A stretch of 64,000 nt of DNA from CAWAPS01 sp963783945 (GTDB lineage Bacteria > Actinomycetota > Acidimicrobiia > Acidimicrobiales > Palsa-688). Shown here piece after piece: positions 1 to 8,451 of this stretch (position 1 is the stretch's first letter; each line of letters begins with the position of its first letter). The translations under genes and the position numbers were made by a program. Under the pieces are notes generated by a model that had not been told where the DNA came from, did no database searches, and worked only from the letters and a program-made list of their open reading frames with translations. The stretch spans positions 124,001 through 188,000 of the forward strand of contig CAWAPS010000024.1 of the NCBI GenBank assembly GCA_963783945.1. Direction: 5' to 3'.

Positions 1-95
1 CCACGGCACGGGCGTCGTTCTCGGTGTACAACGATGAGGCCGACGTGGACGCCCTCGTCGATGCCCTGGCCACCGCCGACCACCTCTTCGCATAG
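1..95 (+). CDS. sufS: Cysteine desulfurase SufS, C-terminal end only
   Basis: The window opens inside a gene whose last 30 codons end at TAG 93-95. The tail has the RASF..YN..ADVD.LVDAL pattern that closes SufS-type PLP cysteine desulfurases. SufS takes sulfur from cysteine and passes the persulfide to SufU. The assignment rests on this short tail plus the sufU gene 9 bases downstream, the usual sufS-sufU order in Gram-positive bacteria. The catalytic part lies outside the window. Confidence 0.75.
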   Translation, partial: TARASFSVYNDEADVDALVDALATADHLFA

Positions 96-104
96 GAAGG
101 CCGA

Positions 105-611
105 ATGTCCGGTCTAGAAGACCTCTACCGAGAGATCATCCTCGATCACTACCGTAACCCCCGCAACCGGGGCGAGCTGCCTACCCCGCCGGCGCACGCC
201 GAGACCGGGTTCAACCCGTTGTGCGGTGACGAGATCACCCTGTACCTGCAGTTCGACGGCGACCGGCTCGAGGACATCAAGCTCACCGGCCAGGGATGCT
301 CGATCAGCCAGTCGTCGGCCTCGATGATGTCGACTGCCGTGAAGGGCAAGAGCCTGGCCGAGGCCAGGGCCACCATACGCAAGTTCAAGGCGATGATGTC
401 CATCCACGAGCATCGCCTCGACGGCGGTGACGACGACGACGGCGGAGACGACGGCGCCGCCACCGCGTCGGGCAACGGCGAGGAGCCGGAGGTATCACTC
501 GGGGATCTGGAGGCGCTGCAGGGCGTGGTGAAGTTCCCGGTGCGGATCAAGTGCGCCACCCTGTCGTGGAACACCCTGGCCCAGGCCCTCGACCACCAGA
601 CGTCGGTCTAG
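105..611 (+). CDS. sufU: SufU, zinc-dependent sulfurtransferase of the SUF system
   Basis: This 168-residue protein has the expected SufU zinc/sulfur residues: Cys40 and Asp42 (LCGDE), Cys65 (GQGCSISQSSASMM) and Cys150 (RIKCATLSW). SufU accepts persulfide sulfur from SufS and feeds it to the SufBCD scaffold. An Asp/Gly/Glu-rich insert at about residues 106-129 sits just before the last helix and makes the protein longer than the usual 140-150 residues. AGGAAGG lies just upstream of the ATG, and sufS ends 9 bases before it, so the two are probably one transcript. The remaining suf genes lie on the other strand at 5.9-10.5 kb. Confidence 0.93.
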   Translation: MSGLEDLYREIILDHYRNPRNRGELPTPPAHAETGFNPLCGDEITLYLQFDGDRLEDIKLTGQGCSISQSSASMMSTAVKGKSLAEARATIRKFKAMMSIHEHRLDGGDDDDGGDDGAATASGNGEEPEVSLGDLEALQGVVKFPVRIKCATLSWNTLAQALDHQTSV

Positions 612-621
612 CGGTACCCGC

Positions 622-1128
622 TCACTCCTTTCGCCTGCTGCGGGGGCCCCGGTCGCGGACCCCCCTGACCTCGGCGAACGCCTCCTGCAGCTCGTCGATC
701 CAGGCCCGTTCGTTGTCGCCGACCAGCCTTACGCACCAGGCCAGGGCCTCGCTGCGGGTACGGGCCACCCCGGCGTCGATGAGGGTATCGAGCACCTGAC
801 GCTCGCTCAGGCGCAAGCGGGTCATGACCGGAACCGAGACAGTCGTGAACAGCAGGAGCCGGCCTTTGACCCTCACCCCCCAGGAGATCTTCTTGGCAAA
901 CGCTCGCTCGGCATCGCGGGCGATGGCGACCCTGTCGTCCCTGCTGCCCTCCCGGAAGGCTTCCACCGCCGGTTCGTCGGCATCGGTGTCATCGAGGTCG
1001 ACGACGATCAGAAGCTCGTCCTGGTCCCCCGAGACCTCCAGCCGCTGCGCCGGCCAGTTACCCGGGATCCGTGATGCCAGCCAGCTGTCGATCCCGGGTG
1101 CGCAGTCTTCGGCCGTCACGGCCTCCAT
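622..1128 (-). CDS. Conserved actinobacterial protein of unknown function
   Basis: The chosen start (ATG at 1126-1128) gives 168 residues. The same frame can be extended to 1206, but that extension is Pro/Gly/Arg-rich and looks non-coding. The C-terminal half (from about FTTVSVPVMTRLRLSERQ) is a beta-strand followed by helices containing ARTRSEALAWCVRLV, which resembles a ribbon-helix-helix-like fold. The N-terminal half is acidic (DLDDTDADEPAVEAF). I recognise it as a family found in actinobacteria but know of no assigned function. It converges with sufU, leaving 10 bases between them, and diverges from the ferredoxin reductase at 1272. Confidence 0.7.
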   Translation of the reverse strand: MEAVTAEDCAPGIDSWLASRIPGNWPAQRLEVSGDQDELLIVVDLDDTDADEPAVEAFREGSRDDRVAIARDAERAFAKKISWGVRVKGRLLLFTTVSVPVMTRLRLSERQVLDTLIDAGVARTRSEALAWCVRLVGDNERAWIDELQEAFAEVRGVRDRGPRSRRKE

Positions 1129-1271
1129 GGTCGCATGGCCGGCCCGGGTGGCGCGGGTGGTCCTGCTGCCGGGTGAGCCGGGGCCAGGATCGGTCACGCC
1201 AGGCATGCCTGCCGGACCCGGCCGCGGTCGCCCCCGGCACGGTCCGGGCCGGCCCGGTATCGTCTGGAGCT

Positions 1272-2459
1272 GTGCCAGCCGGAACCGTCATAGTGGGCGG
1301 GTCCCTCGCGGGACTCAGGGCGGCGGAGGGTCTTCGCCGACATGGTGAGGACGGCCCCATCACCATCGTGGGAGCCGAGCACCAGATGCCGTACGACCGC
1401 CCGCCCCTGTCCAAGCAGATCCTGACCGGCAAGGTCGGCGAGGAAGCCACGGAGCTGCGCATCGAGGACGGCTTCGAGGCGGAGTGGCTGCTCGGCACCC
1501 GGGCTACACGCCTGGACCTCGACCGCCGGATGGTGAGCACCGGGGCCGGGGATATCCCGTTCGAGCGGCTGGTCATCGCCACCGGCGCTCATCCCCGCCA
1601 GCTTCCGCTCGCCCCTCCGGGCGAGGGGGTCCACTACCTGAGGACCCTCGAAGATGCCCTGACCCTGCGCCACGACATGATGGCGGCCGAGCACCTGGTC
1701 ATCATCGGCGCCGGGTTCATCGGCCTCGAGGTGGCGGCCAGCGCCACCGAGCTCGGCAAGTCGGTCACAGTCCTGGAGGAGCTGCCCGTCCCGCTCGAGC
1801 GGGCGGTAGGCGCCGAGATGGGGGCGGCGCTGGCCGAGTGGCACCGTGATCACGGCGTCGACGTCAGGCTCGGAATGGGGGTCGACGTGATCGAAGGGAA
1901 CGGCCGTCCGGAGGGGGTGCGCCTGGCCAGCGGGGAGGTGGTGCCGGCCGATACCGTCCTGGTCGCGATCGGGGTGGTTCCCAGCATCGGGTGGCTGCAG
2001 GGGTCTGGTGTCGATCTCGACAACGGGGTGCTGTGCGACGAGCGGCTCCGGGTCCAGGTCCGGGGCCAGTCCCGGCCGGACGTGGTCGCGGCCGGTGACG
2101 TCACCCGGTGGGCCCATCCGGCCTACCGCAAGCCGGTTCGCATCGAGCACTGGACCAATGCGGCCGAGCAGGGAGAGTCAGCGGCGGTCACTCTCCTGCA
2201 GGGAGACCAGGCCCCGGTCTACGACCCCACGCCGTACTTCTGGTCGGACCAGCACGGAGCCAAGATCCAGTTCGTCGGAGAAACCGAGCCGGGCGACGAG
2301 ATCGTCATGCTCGAGGGCGGGCTGCACGACTCCCGCTTCGCCGCCGCCTACGGGCGCGACGGTCGCCTGGTCGCGGCGCTCGGCATGAGGCGACCCGTGC
2401 GCATCATGGCCCTTCAGCGCCTGATCCACCAGGGCGCGGCGTTCCCGCCGGAAACCTGA
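1272..2459 (+). CDS. FAD/NAD(P)-dependent ferredoxin reductase
   Basis: From GTG 1272 the product is about 395 residues. It has an N-terminal FAD Rossmann motif (VIVGGSLAGLRAAEGLR), the PYDRPPLSKQIL segment, a second dinucleotide-binding motif (LVIIGAGFIGLEVAAS), the FAD-binding AAGDVTRW motif and a C-terminal reductase domain (YFWSDQHGAKIQFVG). This is the rubredoxin/ferredoxin reductase family (ThcD/HcaD type), which moves electrons from NAD(P)H to small iron-sulfur proteins of oxygenases or P450s. The frame stays open upstream to 1071, but that stretch overlaps the divergent gene and lacks family sequence. A GGAG sits only 2 bases before the GTG, so the ribosome site is poor. The electron acceptor is unknown; the Rieske ferredoxin at 6.7 kb is one candidate in the window. 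Confidence 0.88.
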   Translation: MPAGTVIVGGSLAGLRAAEGLRRHGEDGPITIVGAEHQMPYDRPPLSKQILTGKVGEEATELRIEDGFEAEWLLGTRATRLDLDRRMVSTGAGDIPFERLVIATGAHPRQLPLAPPGEGVHYLRTLEDALTLRHDMMAAEHLVIIGAGFIGLEVAASATELGKSVTVLEELPVPLERAVGAEMGAALAEWHRDHGVDVRLGMGVDVIEGNGRPEGVRLASGEVVPADTVLVAIGVVPSIGWLQGSGVDLDNGVLCDERLRVQVRGQSRPDVVAAGDVTRWAHPAYRKPVRIEHWTNAAEQGESAAVTLLQGDQAPVYDPTPYFWSDQHGAKIQFVGETEPGDEIVMLEGGLHDSRFAAAYGRDGRLVAALGMRRPVRIMALQRLIHQGAAFPPET

Positions 2460-2501
2460 CCACAGCTGCGGCGGGCGGAAGTGGCGGCTGGGCCGGCCGT
2501 C

Positions 2502-2777
2502 TCAGGTTGCCGGCACCCTCCAGCCGAGCGATTCGGCCACCTCTTTGCAGGTCGGGCACACCGGGTACTTCTTGGGGTCGCGTGCCGGCACCCAGATCTT
2601 GCCGCACAATGCCTTGACCGCCGTGCCGTTGACCAGTCCCTCCACCACGCTCGGGCCGGCCGACACGAAATCGCCGTCCTTGGGCTTCCACCCCTCGAGC
2701 ACGATGTGGGCCATCCGCTCGTGGTCACCGTCGAGCATGGGGTCGCTGCGGACCGGGGATGTCGTGAGATCGGTCAT
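2502..2777 (-). CDS. DUF3039 family small zinc-ribbon-like protein
   Basis: ATG 2775-2777 gives 91 residues. The motifs GDHERMAHIV, ALCGKIWVPARDPKKYPVCPTCKEVAESL are those of the actinobacterial DUF3039 family. Its three conserved cysteines (ALCGK plus the CPTC pair) suggest metal binding; the function is unknown. A run of six G precedes the start. The open frame continues upstream to 3035, but that segment is not family-like and runs through a candidate operator region. Confidence 0.85.
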   Translation of the reverse strand: MTDLTTSPVRSDPMLDGDHERMAHIVLEGWKPKDGDFVSAGPSVVEGLVNGTAVKALCGKIWVPARDPKKYPVCPTCKEVAESLGWRVPAT

Positions 2778-3200
2778 CCCCCCGAGGCTACGCGCCGTGC
2801 CGGCTCTACGCCCGCTCTGGCCCCGCTCGACAGCTGCTCGGCACCTGCCTCGGCACCTGGTCGGGACCGGACCCGGGTGGTCGAACGTTCGGCAGCGGGC
2901 CTGTCCGGCCGCCCCGCTCGGGCCTGCCTTCAGCGGCCGAATCTCGTAGTACTTTCGTTTTCTCGTAGTCATTCCGCACGGTTTACGTGCCATTTGACAC
3001 CGAGAAATCGGATCGTCTACGAGAAATTCCGGCAATTGGGACCGACACCGGGCTCGACCCGGCTGAAGTGGTGACCCGAACCGCCCGTCGGGGTGACACC
3101 CGGCGAGACCGCCGTAACGCCACTCCGGGTTACGGTTTCAGGAACAAGCCTTGCAGTGCTTGATTCCCGCGTTCCGTTTACCCTAAGGTCTTGCTCCGTT
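2778..3200. promoter_or_regulatory. Intergenic leader upstream of the NlpC/P60 gene with inverted repeat
   Basis: These 420 bases between divergent genes are AT-richer than their surroundings. A perfect 10-bp inverted repeat, TTTCTCGTAG at 2959-2968 and CTACGAGAAA at 3017-3026, encloses a TTGACA hexamer at 2994-2999; a third CTCGTAGT copy lies at 2943-2950. This could be a promoter with its operator for the hydrolase gene. From 3050 to 3150 the leader is rich in short inverted GGGTGACACC/ACCCGG segments. A c-di-AMP (ydaO-type) riboswitch is a known control element for such genes in actinobacteria, but I cannot confirm that fold by eye. Confidence 0.4.
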
Positions 3201-4409
3201 GTGACTACGTGCACGGGAATTTTCCGTCGGCACGCGGGTCGGGTCATGGTGGCGACGTGTGCTGTCGCCGCGGTGACCTCCGGTCTCGTAGCTCCTAGGG
3301 CGTCCGCAGATCAGATCTCGGACCTCAAAGCTCAGGCCGTCTCGCTCGCGTCCCGAATCCAATCCCTGGGACAGCAGGAAGAGGCGCTGTCGGAGCAATA
3401 CGACTCCGCCCAACTCCAGGTCCAGAAGCTCCAGGGGGAGGTCAGCCAGGCCGCCGGCCAGCTGGCTTCGGCCCAGAAGACAGCCAACCAGGCTCGAGCG
3501 GCCGTGCAGCAAGACGCCGTCCAGGCTTACGTGGATGGGGGCAACAGCCCACTGCTCTCGGGGTCGAACGCCATGCAGAGCGCCAACCAGACTGTCCTGC
3601 GGGCCGAGTACGCCAACACGGTGGCGACCAACCAGAGCGACACCATGGACCAGTACCACGCCGCGTCGGTCCAGGAGCAGACGGCCGAGAACAACCTGAA
3701 GAAGAAGACCTCGGCGGCTGAAGCGGAGGTCAAGCAGGTGGCCGCCGACCGGCGCGCCGTCGCCAACTCCCAGACCCAGATGGAAGCCACGCTGAGCCAG
3801 GACAAGGGGCGGATAGCTGTCCTGGTCGCCCAGCAGCAGGCTGCCGAAGAAGCGGCGGCCCGAGCCGCGGCCCAAGCCCGCCTGGCGGCCCAGCAGCAAG
3901 CGGCCCAGCAGGCTGCTGCCGCCCAGGCCGCGGCTGCCGCAGCAGCCGCGGCGGCAGCCAACCAGGCACAGCAGGCCCCCGCAACTCAGTCCGCCGCTCC
4001 CACCCCGGCTTCTTCCCCCGCGAGCAGCCCGGCCCCTGCGGTCGTCGCCGCCCCGCCGGTCGGCAGCGGTGCGGCCGGAGCCGTCCAGGCGGCCGAGAGC
4101 CGCGTCGGCGACCCCTACGTGTGGGGAGCGGCTGGCCCCTCCTCTTTCGACTGCTCCGGTCTGGTCATGTGGGCCTACGCCCAGGTGGGCATCTCCCTCC
4201 CCCACTTCAGCGGAGCCCAGTACGCCGACACCACCCACATCTCGATGTCCGACCTCGAGCCGGGTGATCTCGTGTTCCCGGCCGACCCCGGCCAGCACGT
4301 GGCCATGTACGTCGGCGGAGGCATGATCGTTCAGGCGCCCTTCACCGGCGAGGACGTACAGGTGATCCCGCTCAGCTCGTTCTTCGTGCTGGCCAGCCGG
4401 GTCGCTTAG
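3201..4409 (+). CDS. Secreted NlpC/P60 peptidoglycan endopeptidase with coiled coil
   Basis: GTG 3201 gives 402 residues starting with a signal peptide: RRHAGR, a hydrophobic core of about 16 residues, then cleavage after PRASA. Upstream in-frame sequence does not look like protein, and ATG 3246 would lose the positive n-region. A Gln/Ala-rich coiled coil (about residues 35-250) precedes an Ala-, then Pro/Ser-rich linker. The C-terminal NlpC/P60 domain has the catalytic Cys in SSFDCSGLVMW and the His in QHVAMYVGGG. RipA-like proteins with this layout cut D-Glu-mDAP bonds during cell separation. A second protein of the same plan is at 29.2 kb. Confidence 0.88.
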   Translation: MTTCTGIFRRHAGRVMVATCAVAAVTSGLVAPRASADQISDLKAQAVSLASRIQSLGQQEEALSEQYDSAQLQVQKLQGEVSQAAGQLASAQKTANQARAAVQQDAVQAYVDGGNSPLLSGSNAMQSANQTVLRAEYANTVATNQSDTMDQYHAASVQEQTAENNLKKKTSAAEAEVKQVAADRRAVANSQTQMEATLSQDKGRIAVLVAQQQAAEEAAARAAAQARLAAQQQAAQQAAAAQAAAAAAAAAAANQAQQAPATQSAAPTPASSPASSPAPAVVAAPPVGSGAAGAVQAAESRVGDPYVWGAAGPSSFDCSGLVMWAYAQVGISLPHFSGAQYADTTHISMSDLEPGDLVFPADPGQHVAMYVGGGMIVQAPFTGEDVQVIPLSSFFVLASRVA

Positions 4410-4479
4410 CCGGGCCCGGCCGGACCGCCGGCGGGTAACCCTCTCCGGTCCCGCCGCTCGAAACCGGCACAATGGTTCC

Positions 4480-5139
4480 ATGCGGGTAGAGCGCTGCTTC
4501 GCTTTCGTCGACCTGAGCGGCTTCACCGCGTTCACCGAGCGTCACGGAGACGAGCACACAGTTGCGGTGCTGGCCAGCTTCCGCAACCGGGTACGTGAGA
4601 TCGCGGCCCGTCGCGGGGTAAGAGTAACGAAGTGGCTTGGCGACGGCGCGATGCTCAGCTCGACCGATACCGAACCGGTGGTCTCCATGGTTATCGAGCT
4701 CGGGGCAACGGAGCGCAGCCTGGTCCCTCTGAGCATCCGGGCAGGGATGGCCCAGGGGCCCGTCATCATGTTCGAGGGCGACGACTACATCGGTCGGGCC
4801 GCCAACGTGGCGTCGCGGTTGTGCGACTCGGCGGCGCCGACCCAGGTTTTGGCCACGCGCGAGGTCACCAGCCTGGCGCCTCGGTGGGTGGCGGCGGGCG
4901 AGTTCCGGCAGTACCCGGCCACCGGCTTCAGCCGCCCGCTCGAAGCGGCGGAGCTCACGATCGGCCAGAGCGAGATCATGGTGGTCGATCCGTGCTGCGG
5001 CCTCGTGCTTCCCGCCCTTACCGGGCTGGAGACCCGATTCGACACCGACGGCGGGGTTCACCGCTTCTGCTCCCCCTCATGCGCCTGGTCGTGGCAGGAA
5101 AGGGAGCGCCGCACCGCGCCACAGCTCGAATTTCCCTAG
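4480..5139 (+). CDS. Class III nucleotidyl cyclase domain with C-terminal Cys-rich segment
   Basis: The first 150 residues of 219 are a class III adenylate/guanylate cyclase domain. The metal-binding aspartates are in FVDLSGFT and WLGDGAML, the base-contacting Lys in VTKWLGDG, and the transition-state Asn and Arg in GRAANVASRL, so the domain looks catalytically complete. The last 60 residues contain VDPCCGLVLPA and FCSPSCAWSWQER, four cysteines in a YHS/TRASH-like arrangement suggesting metal binding. No transmembrane segment is present. The PaaX-type gene starts 9 bases after the stop, so they may be co-transcribed. Whether it makes cAMP or cGMP, and what the Cys segment senses, cannot be told from sequence. 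Confidence 0.82.
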   Translation: MRVERCFAFVDLSGFTAFTERHGDEHTVAVLASFRNRVREIAARRGVRVTKWLGDGAMLSSTDTEPVVSMVIELGATERSLVPLSIRAGMAQGPVIMFEGDDYIGRAANVASRLCDSAAPTQVLATREVTSLAPRWVAAGEFRQYPATGFSRPLEAAELTIGQSEIMVVDPCCGLVLPALTGLETRFDTDGGVHRFCSPSCAWSWQERERRTAPQLEFP

Positions 5140-5148
5140 GCCACGCCC

Positions 5149-5907
5149 ATGGCTAGAGACCAGTTCCGGCCTCTCACCGCCCGCTCGGTGATCCTGTCAA
5201 TCCTTCTGGGAAGCCACCCGCCGAACCTGGCGGTGAAGACGCTGGTGCGGGCGGCCGAGATGTTCGGGGTGTCCGAGGGGACCACCCGGGTCGCGCTTTC
5301 TCGGCTGGCTGCCGACGGGGAGGTGCTGTCCGACGGCAGCCGCTACCGCCTGAGCAGCCGCCTGGTGGAACGGCAGAGCGATTTCTACGAGGGTCTGCAC
5401 CCGGGTACCAGGCCCTGGCGGGGGAAGTGGGAGGTGGCGATCGCCGGCCCGGACGTGCAGACGGCGGGGGAAAGGGCAGCGGCCGGCATCCGGATGGCCA
5501 GGTTGCGCCTGGCCCAGCTGCGGCCGGGAGTATGGGCCCGGCCCGACAACCTCGTGCGGCCCTGGCCCGAGGACCCGGGCGCCGACGTATTGCGATTCGA
5601 GGCGGTTTCGCGCTTCGATCAGCCCCGGCCGGCCGATGTCGTCAGGCGCCTGTGGGACCTCGACAAATGGGCCCGGGACGCCAGGATGCTGGCCGGCGCC
5701 TTGCGCGACCGCACCCGGGAGCCCCAGCAACGCTTCGTGATCGCCGCCGCCATCGTCCGGCACCTCCAGCATGATCCGATGCTTCCGTCCTCGTTGCTGC
5801 CCGCCGGCTGGCCCGGGGGGCAGCTTCGGGGCATGTTCTCGGAATACGAGGATGAGTACCGGGGCCTGCTGCGAAGCGTGCGCTCGCGCCACGAGCCCAG
5901 CCGTTAG
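5149..5907 (+). CDS. PaaX-family transcriptional regulator
   Basis: The 252-residue protein begins with a winged helix (TARSVILSILLGSHPP, then VSEGTTRVALSRLAADGEVLSDGSRYRLS), as in PaaX repressors. The central (RPWRGKWEVAIAG) and C-terminal (RFVIAAAIVRHLQHDP) regions follow the family layout. PaaX proteins usually repress aromatic-acid degradation in response to an aryl-CoA ligand, but no paa genes are nearby. The ligand may differ; in this context it may control the cyclase just upstream or itself. Confidence 0.85.
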   Translation: MARDQFRPLTARSVILSILLGSHPPNLAVKTLVRAAEMFGVSEGTTRVALSRLAADGEVLSDGSRYRLSSRLVERQSDFYEGLHPGTRPWRGKWEVAIAGPDVQTAGERAAAGIRMARLRLAQLRPGVWARPDNLVRPWPEDPGADVLRFEAVSRFDQPRPADVVRRLWDLDKWARDARMLAGALRDRTREPQQRFVIAAAIVRHLQHDPMLPSSLLPAGWPGGQLRGMFSEYEDEYRGLLRSVRSRHEPSR

Positions 5908-5916
5908 GCCGGGCGG

Positions 5917-6723
5917 TCAAGCCAGGGGATCGGCGAAGGAATCGTCGCCGCCGGCGCCGTTGGACCCGGCGGGCGCGGATACCGGCGCTTCCTCCTCGGC
6001 CCATCCGGCGTAGCCGGTGTGTTCGAGCTGGTCGGCCAGCTCCGGTCCCCCGCTCACCACGATCCGCCCACGCGACAGCACATGGGTGTGATCGGGCCGC
6101 AGCTCGGCCAGCAGGCGGGTGTAGTGGGTGATGGCAAGCACGCCGAGGTCGGTTTCAGTGGTAGCCGCCTCAACCCGGCGGGCGACGGCGCGCAGGGCGT
6201 CGACGTCCAGGCCGGAATCGATCTCGTCGAGCACCGCGAACTTCGGGCGAAGGACGCCGAGCTGGACCGTCTCGTTCCGCTTCCTCTCCCCTCCCGACAG
6301 GTCGACGTTGAGCGCCCGGGAATGGAAGCGCTCGTCGAAGCCGACCCGGGCCGACTCCGCGGCCACCAGCTCCGGAACCTCGGCGGCCTCTCGGCCACCG
6401 GCCCGAAACGATTCGGACAGCGCCTCCTCGAGCGACACTCCGGGCACCTCGATCGGGTACTGCATCCCGAGAAACAGGCCGGCCTGGGCCCGTTTCCACG
6501 TCGGCAGTCCCAGGATGTCCGTCCCGTCGAGGGTGACCCGACCGGAGGTCACGACGTAACCCGGCCGGCCGAGCAGGACGTGGGAGAGGGTGCTCTTGCC
6601 CGAGCCGTTCGGGCCCATCACCGCGTGCACCTCGCCCGAGCGGATGGTCAGGTCCACTCCGCGCAGGATCTCCCGGCCGGCGACCTCCGCCGTCAGCCCG
6701 GCGATGACCAGCTCATGGGTCAT
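5917..6723 (-). CDS. sufC: SufC, ATPase of the Fe-S scaffold complex
   Basis: ATG 6721-6723 gives 268 residues. Walker A is GPNGSGKST (residues 37-45), the ABC signature LSGGERKRNE, and Walker B FAVLDEIDSGLD. The DEIDSGLD form and the SGGERKRNE signature are typical of SufC. It powers conformational change of SufBD during cluster assembly in the cytosol. The C-terminus carries an extra tail of about 20 residues rich in Glu, Ala, Ser and Gly. Its start overlaps the Rieske stop (ATGA at 6720-6723), so translation is probably coupled. Confidence 0.95.
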   Translation of the reverse strand: MTHELVIAGLTAEVAGREILRGVDLTIRSGEVHAVMGPNGSGKSTLSHVLLGRPGYVVTSGRVTLDGTDILGLPTWKRAQAGLFLGMQYPIEVPGVSLEEALSESFRAGGREAAEVPELVAAESARVGFDERFHSRALNVDLSGGERKRNETVQLGVLRPKFAVLDEIDSGLDVDALRAVARRVEAATTETDLGVLAITHYTRLLAELRPDHTHVLSRGRIVVSGGPELADQLEHTGYAGWAEEEAPVSAPAGSNGAGGDDSFADPLA

Positions 6724-7034
6724 GCTTCGCTCACGACCACGTCGTTGCCGTCGCGCCGGACCTGGTAGACCTCGACCGGCTGGGTGGCCGGCAGCGACTG
6801 GGCCTCCCCGTCGACCAGGGAGAAGGTGCTGCCGTGCTTCCAGCACTCGACCGAGCAGTCATCGCTGTCGACATCACCCTCGGACAGGCGAACGTTGGCG
6901 TGGCTGCACTTGTCGGCGAGGGCGAAGAATTCCTCGCCGATGCGGACCAGGCAGATACCGTCGGGGCCGCCCTCCAGGCGGACCGGGGTGCCGGACTCGA
7001 TCTTGTCGACGGCCATTCTCGCCAGCTCGGTCAT
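6720..7034 (-). CDS. Rieske-type [2Fe-2S] ferredoxin within the suf operon
   Basis: The 104-residue protein is a stand-alone Rieske domain with cluster ligands Cys43-X-His45 and Cys64-X2-His67 (CSHANVRL and CWKHGSTF). Proteins of this non-haem ferredoxin type often sit between sufD and sufC in actinobacteria. It may donate electrons during cluster assembly or serve an oxygenase. It overlaps sufC by 4 bases and meets the sufD stop at its own start (7034), so sufD, this gene and sufC form one tightly packed unit. Confidence 0.92.
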   Translation of the reverse strand: MTELARMAVDKIESGTPVRLEGGPDGICLVRIGEEFFALADKCSHANVRLSEGDVDSDDCSVECWKHGSTFSLVDGEAQSLPATQPVEVYQVRRDGNDVVVSEA

Positions 7035-8443
7035 CAGCGGGTGCCTCCAGACGACTCAGACGACTCAGACGACCCAGACGACTCAGGCGACCCAGGCGCC
7101 CCAGGCGCCTCGAACGACCTCGACGCATGCGCGGTGGCGCCGGGCTCCACATGGGATCCGGCCTCCACCGCTTCGGCCTCGGCCAGCCTGGCCGCCAGCG
7201 CGGCCCGAAGCGGCCCGGCGGATCCGGTCAGCGGAAGCTGATCCAGAACCTCCCCGAGGAATCCGAGGGTGATTAGACGGTCGGCCACGGCCGGCGGGAC
7301 CCCCCGGCTCTCCAGGTAGAACCGCTGATCCTCGGCGATGGGCCCGACCGCCGAGGCGTGGCTGCAGCGCACGTCGTTGTCTTCGATCTCGAGGTTCGGC
7401 ACCGAATCGGCGTGAGCCCCTTCGTGGAGAACCAGGTTGCGGTTGGTTTGCAGGGCGTTGGTTCCCCGCGCTCCCTTTTCCACCCGTATGAGCCCGCTGT
7501 ACACCGACCGCGCCGAGTTGGCGACCGCCCCCTTGTAGAGGAGGTCCGACTGGGTCTTCGGCGCCTGATGCCTCTGGACCGTGCGAAAGTCGTGCATCTG
7601 GTTCCTCACCCCGAAGTACACGGCCAGCAACCTGCTGGAGGCTCCCGGCCCGACCAGGGAAGACGCGGTGCGGAGGCGGGCGTAGTCCCCGCCCAGGGCC
7701 ACCGCGGCCGAAACCAACGTGGCGTCCCGGCTCACCCGGCTGGACTGCAGGGCGATCTGCCAAGCGTCGGGGCCGAGGTCCTGGACGTGCAAGTAGGAAA
7801 GCCTGGCCCCCCCGGGGACGTCCAGCTCGGTGACGGGGACCGCCAGCCCCGCGCCCGGCCCGGCGATCACTTCGAGGACCATCGCTTCGGCCTGCTCCTC
7901 CAGCTCGACCAGCAGCCTGGGAAACACGGCCACGTCGTCGCCGTCCATCCAGTGCACCACGGCGATCCGGCTTGGCTCCGATCCTCGACCGACCCTGATC
8001 CGTAACGGTCCCGGTGCGAATGCCCGGTTGAGCACGGCGAAGGCGTCGGGCTCCCCGGCGATGGCCCCGAGCTCTAACGGCTTGGAGTCGGGAGCGGACA
8101 GACGCTCCACGGTCACGGCCCGGTCCGACCCGTGAGCCCCTGAGGGGTAGCCGTCGACCGTCTCGACGAGGGTGGCGGGCCGGCGCACGAGCCCGAGAAG
8201 CGATTGCACCAGGTCGTTGGCCGCGGCTCGGTCCGGCCGGTCGGGGCCCATGGCCTCGGCGGGCGGCCCCGCGGGATGAAAGCGCTCCAGGTCGAGGGCG
8301 TCGATCCGGCTGTAGCGCCACTCTTCCAGGGCGTCGGTCGGCAACACCGTCGACGTGAAACGGTCGGCCGCCTCCTGGCGCGAGCTCCGGAGCCACCCCG
8401 GACCGGGGAGCGCGCTAGCAGAATCGACGGTGAAGCTCGACAG
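7034..8443 (-). CDS. sufD: SufD, Fe-S scaffold subunit (probable CTG start)
   Basis: The SufD core is clear: MHDFRTVQRHQAPKTQSDLLYKGA, the ADSVPNLEIEDNDVRCSHA segment and the SRGVPPAVADRLITLGF end. The first conventional start is GTG 8345-8347, but SufD-like sequence continues upstream of it (SSFTVDSASALPGPGWLRSS). In that extended frame there is no ATG, GTG or TTG. There is a CTG at 8441-8443 with a perfect AGGAG (complement of 8449-8453) five bases before it. I therefore take CTG as the likely start (469 residues); GTG 8347 (437 residues) is the conservative alternative. SufD pairs with SufB and SufC to build clusters. Confidence 0.9.
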   Translation of the reverse strand: MSSFTVDSASALPGPGWLRSSRQEAADRFTSTVLPTDALEEWRYSRIDALDLERFHPAGPPAEAMGPDRPDRAAANDLVQSLLGLVRRPATLVETVDGYPSGAHGSDRAVTVERLSAPDSKPLELGAIAGEPDAFAVLNRAFAPGPLRIRVGRGSEPSRIAVVHWMDGDDVAVFPRLLVELEEQAEAMVLEVIAGPGAGLAVPVTELDVPGGARLSYLHVQDLGPDAWQIALQSSRVSRDATLVSAAVALGGDYARLRTASSLVGPGASSRLLAVYFGVRNQMHDFRTVQRHQAPKTQSDLLYKGAVANSARSVYSGLIRVEKGARGTNALQTNRNLVLHEGAHADSVPNLEIEDNDVRCSHASAVGPIAEDQRFYLESRGVPPAVADRLITLGFLGEVLDQLPLTGSAGPLRAALAARLAEAEAVEAGSHVEPGATAHASRSFEAPGAPGSPESSGSSESSESSGGTR

Positions 8444-8451
8444 AGTGACTC

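Noticed and set aside
3183..4535. Long minus-strand reading frame of 450 codons
   Set aside because: It is the mirror of the NlpC/P60 gene, rich in Gly/Arg and without family sequence.
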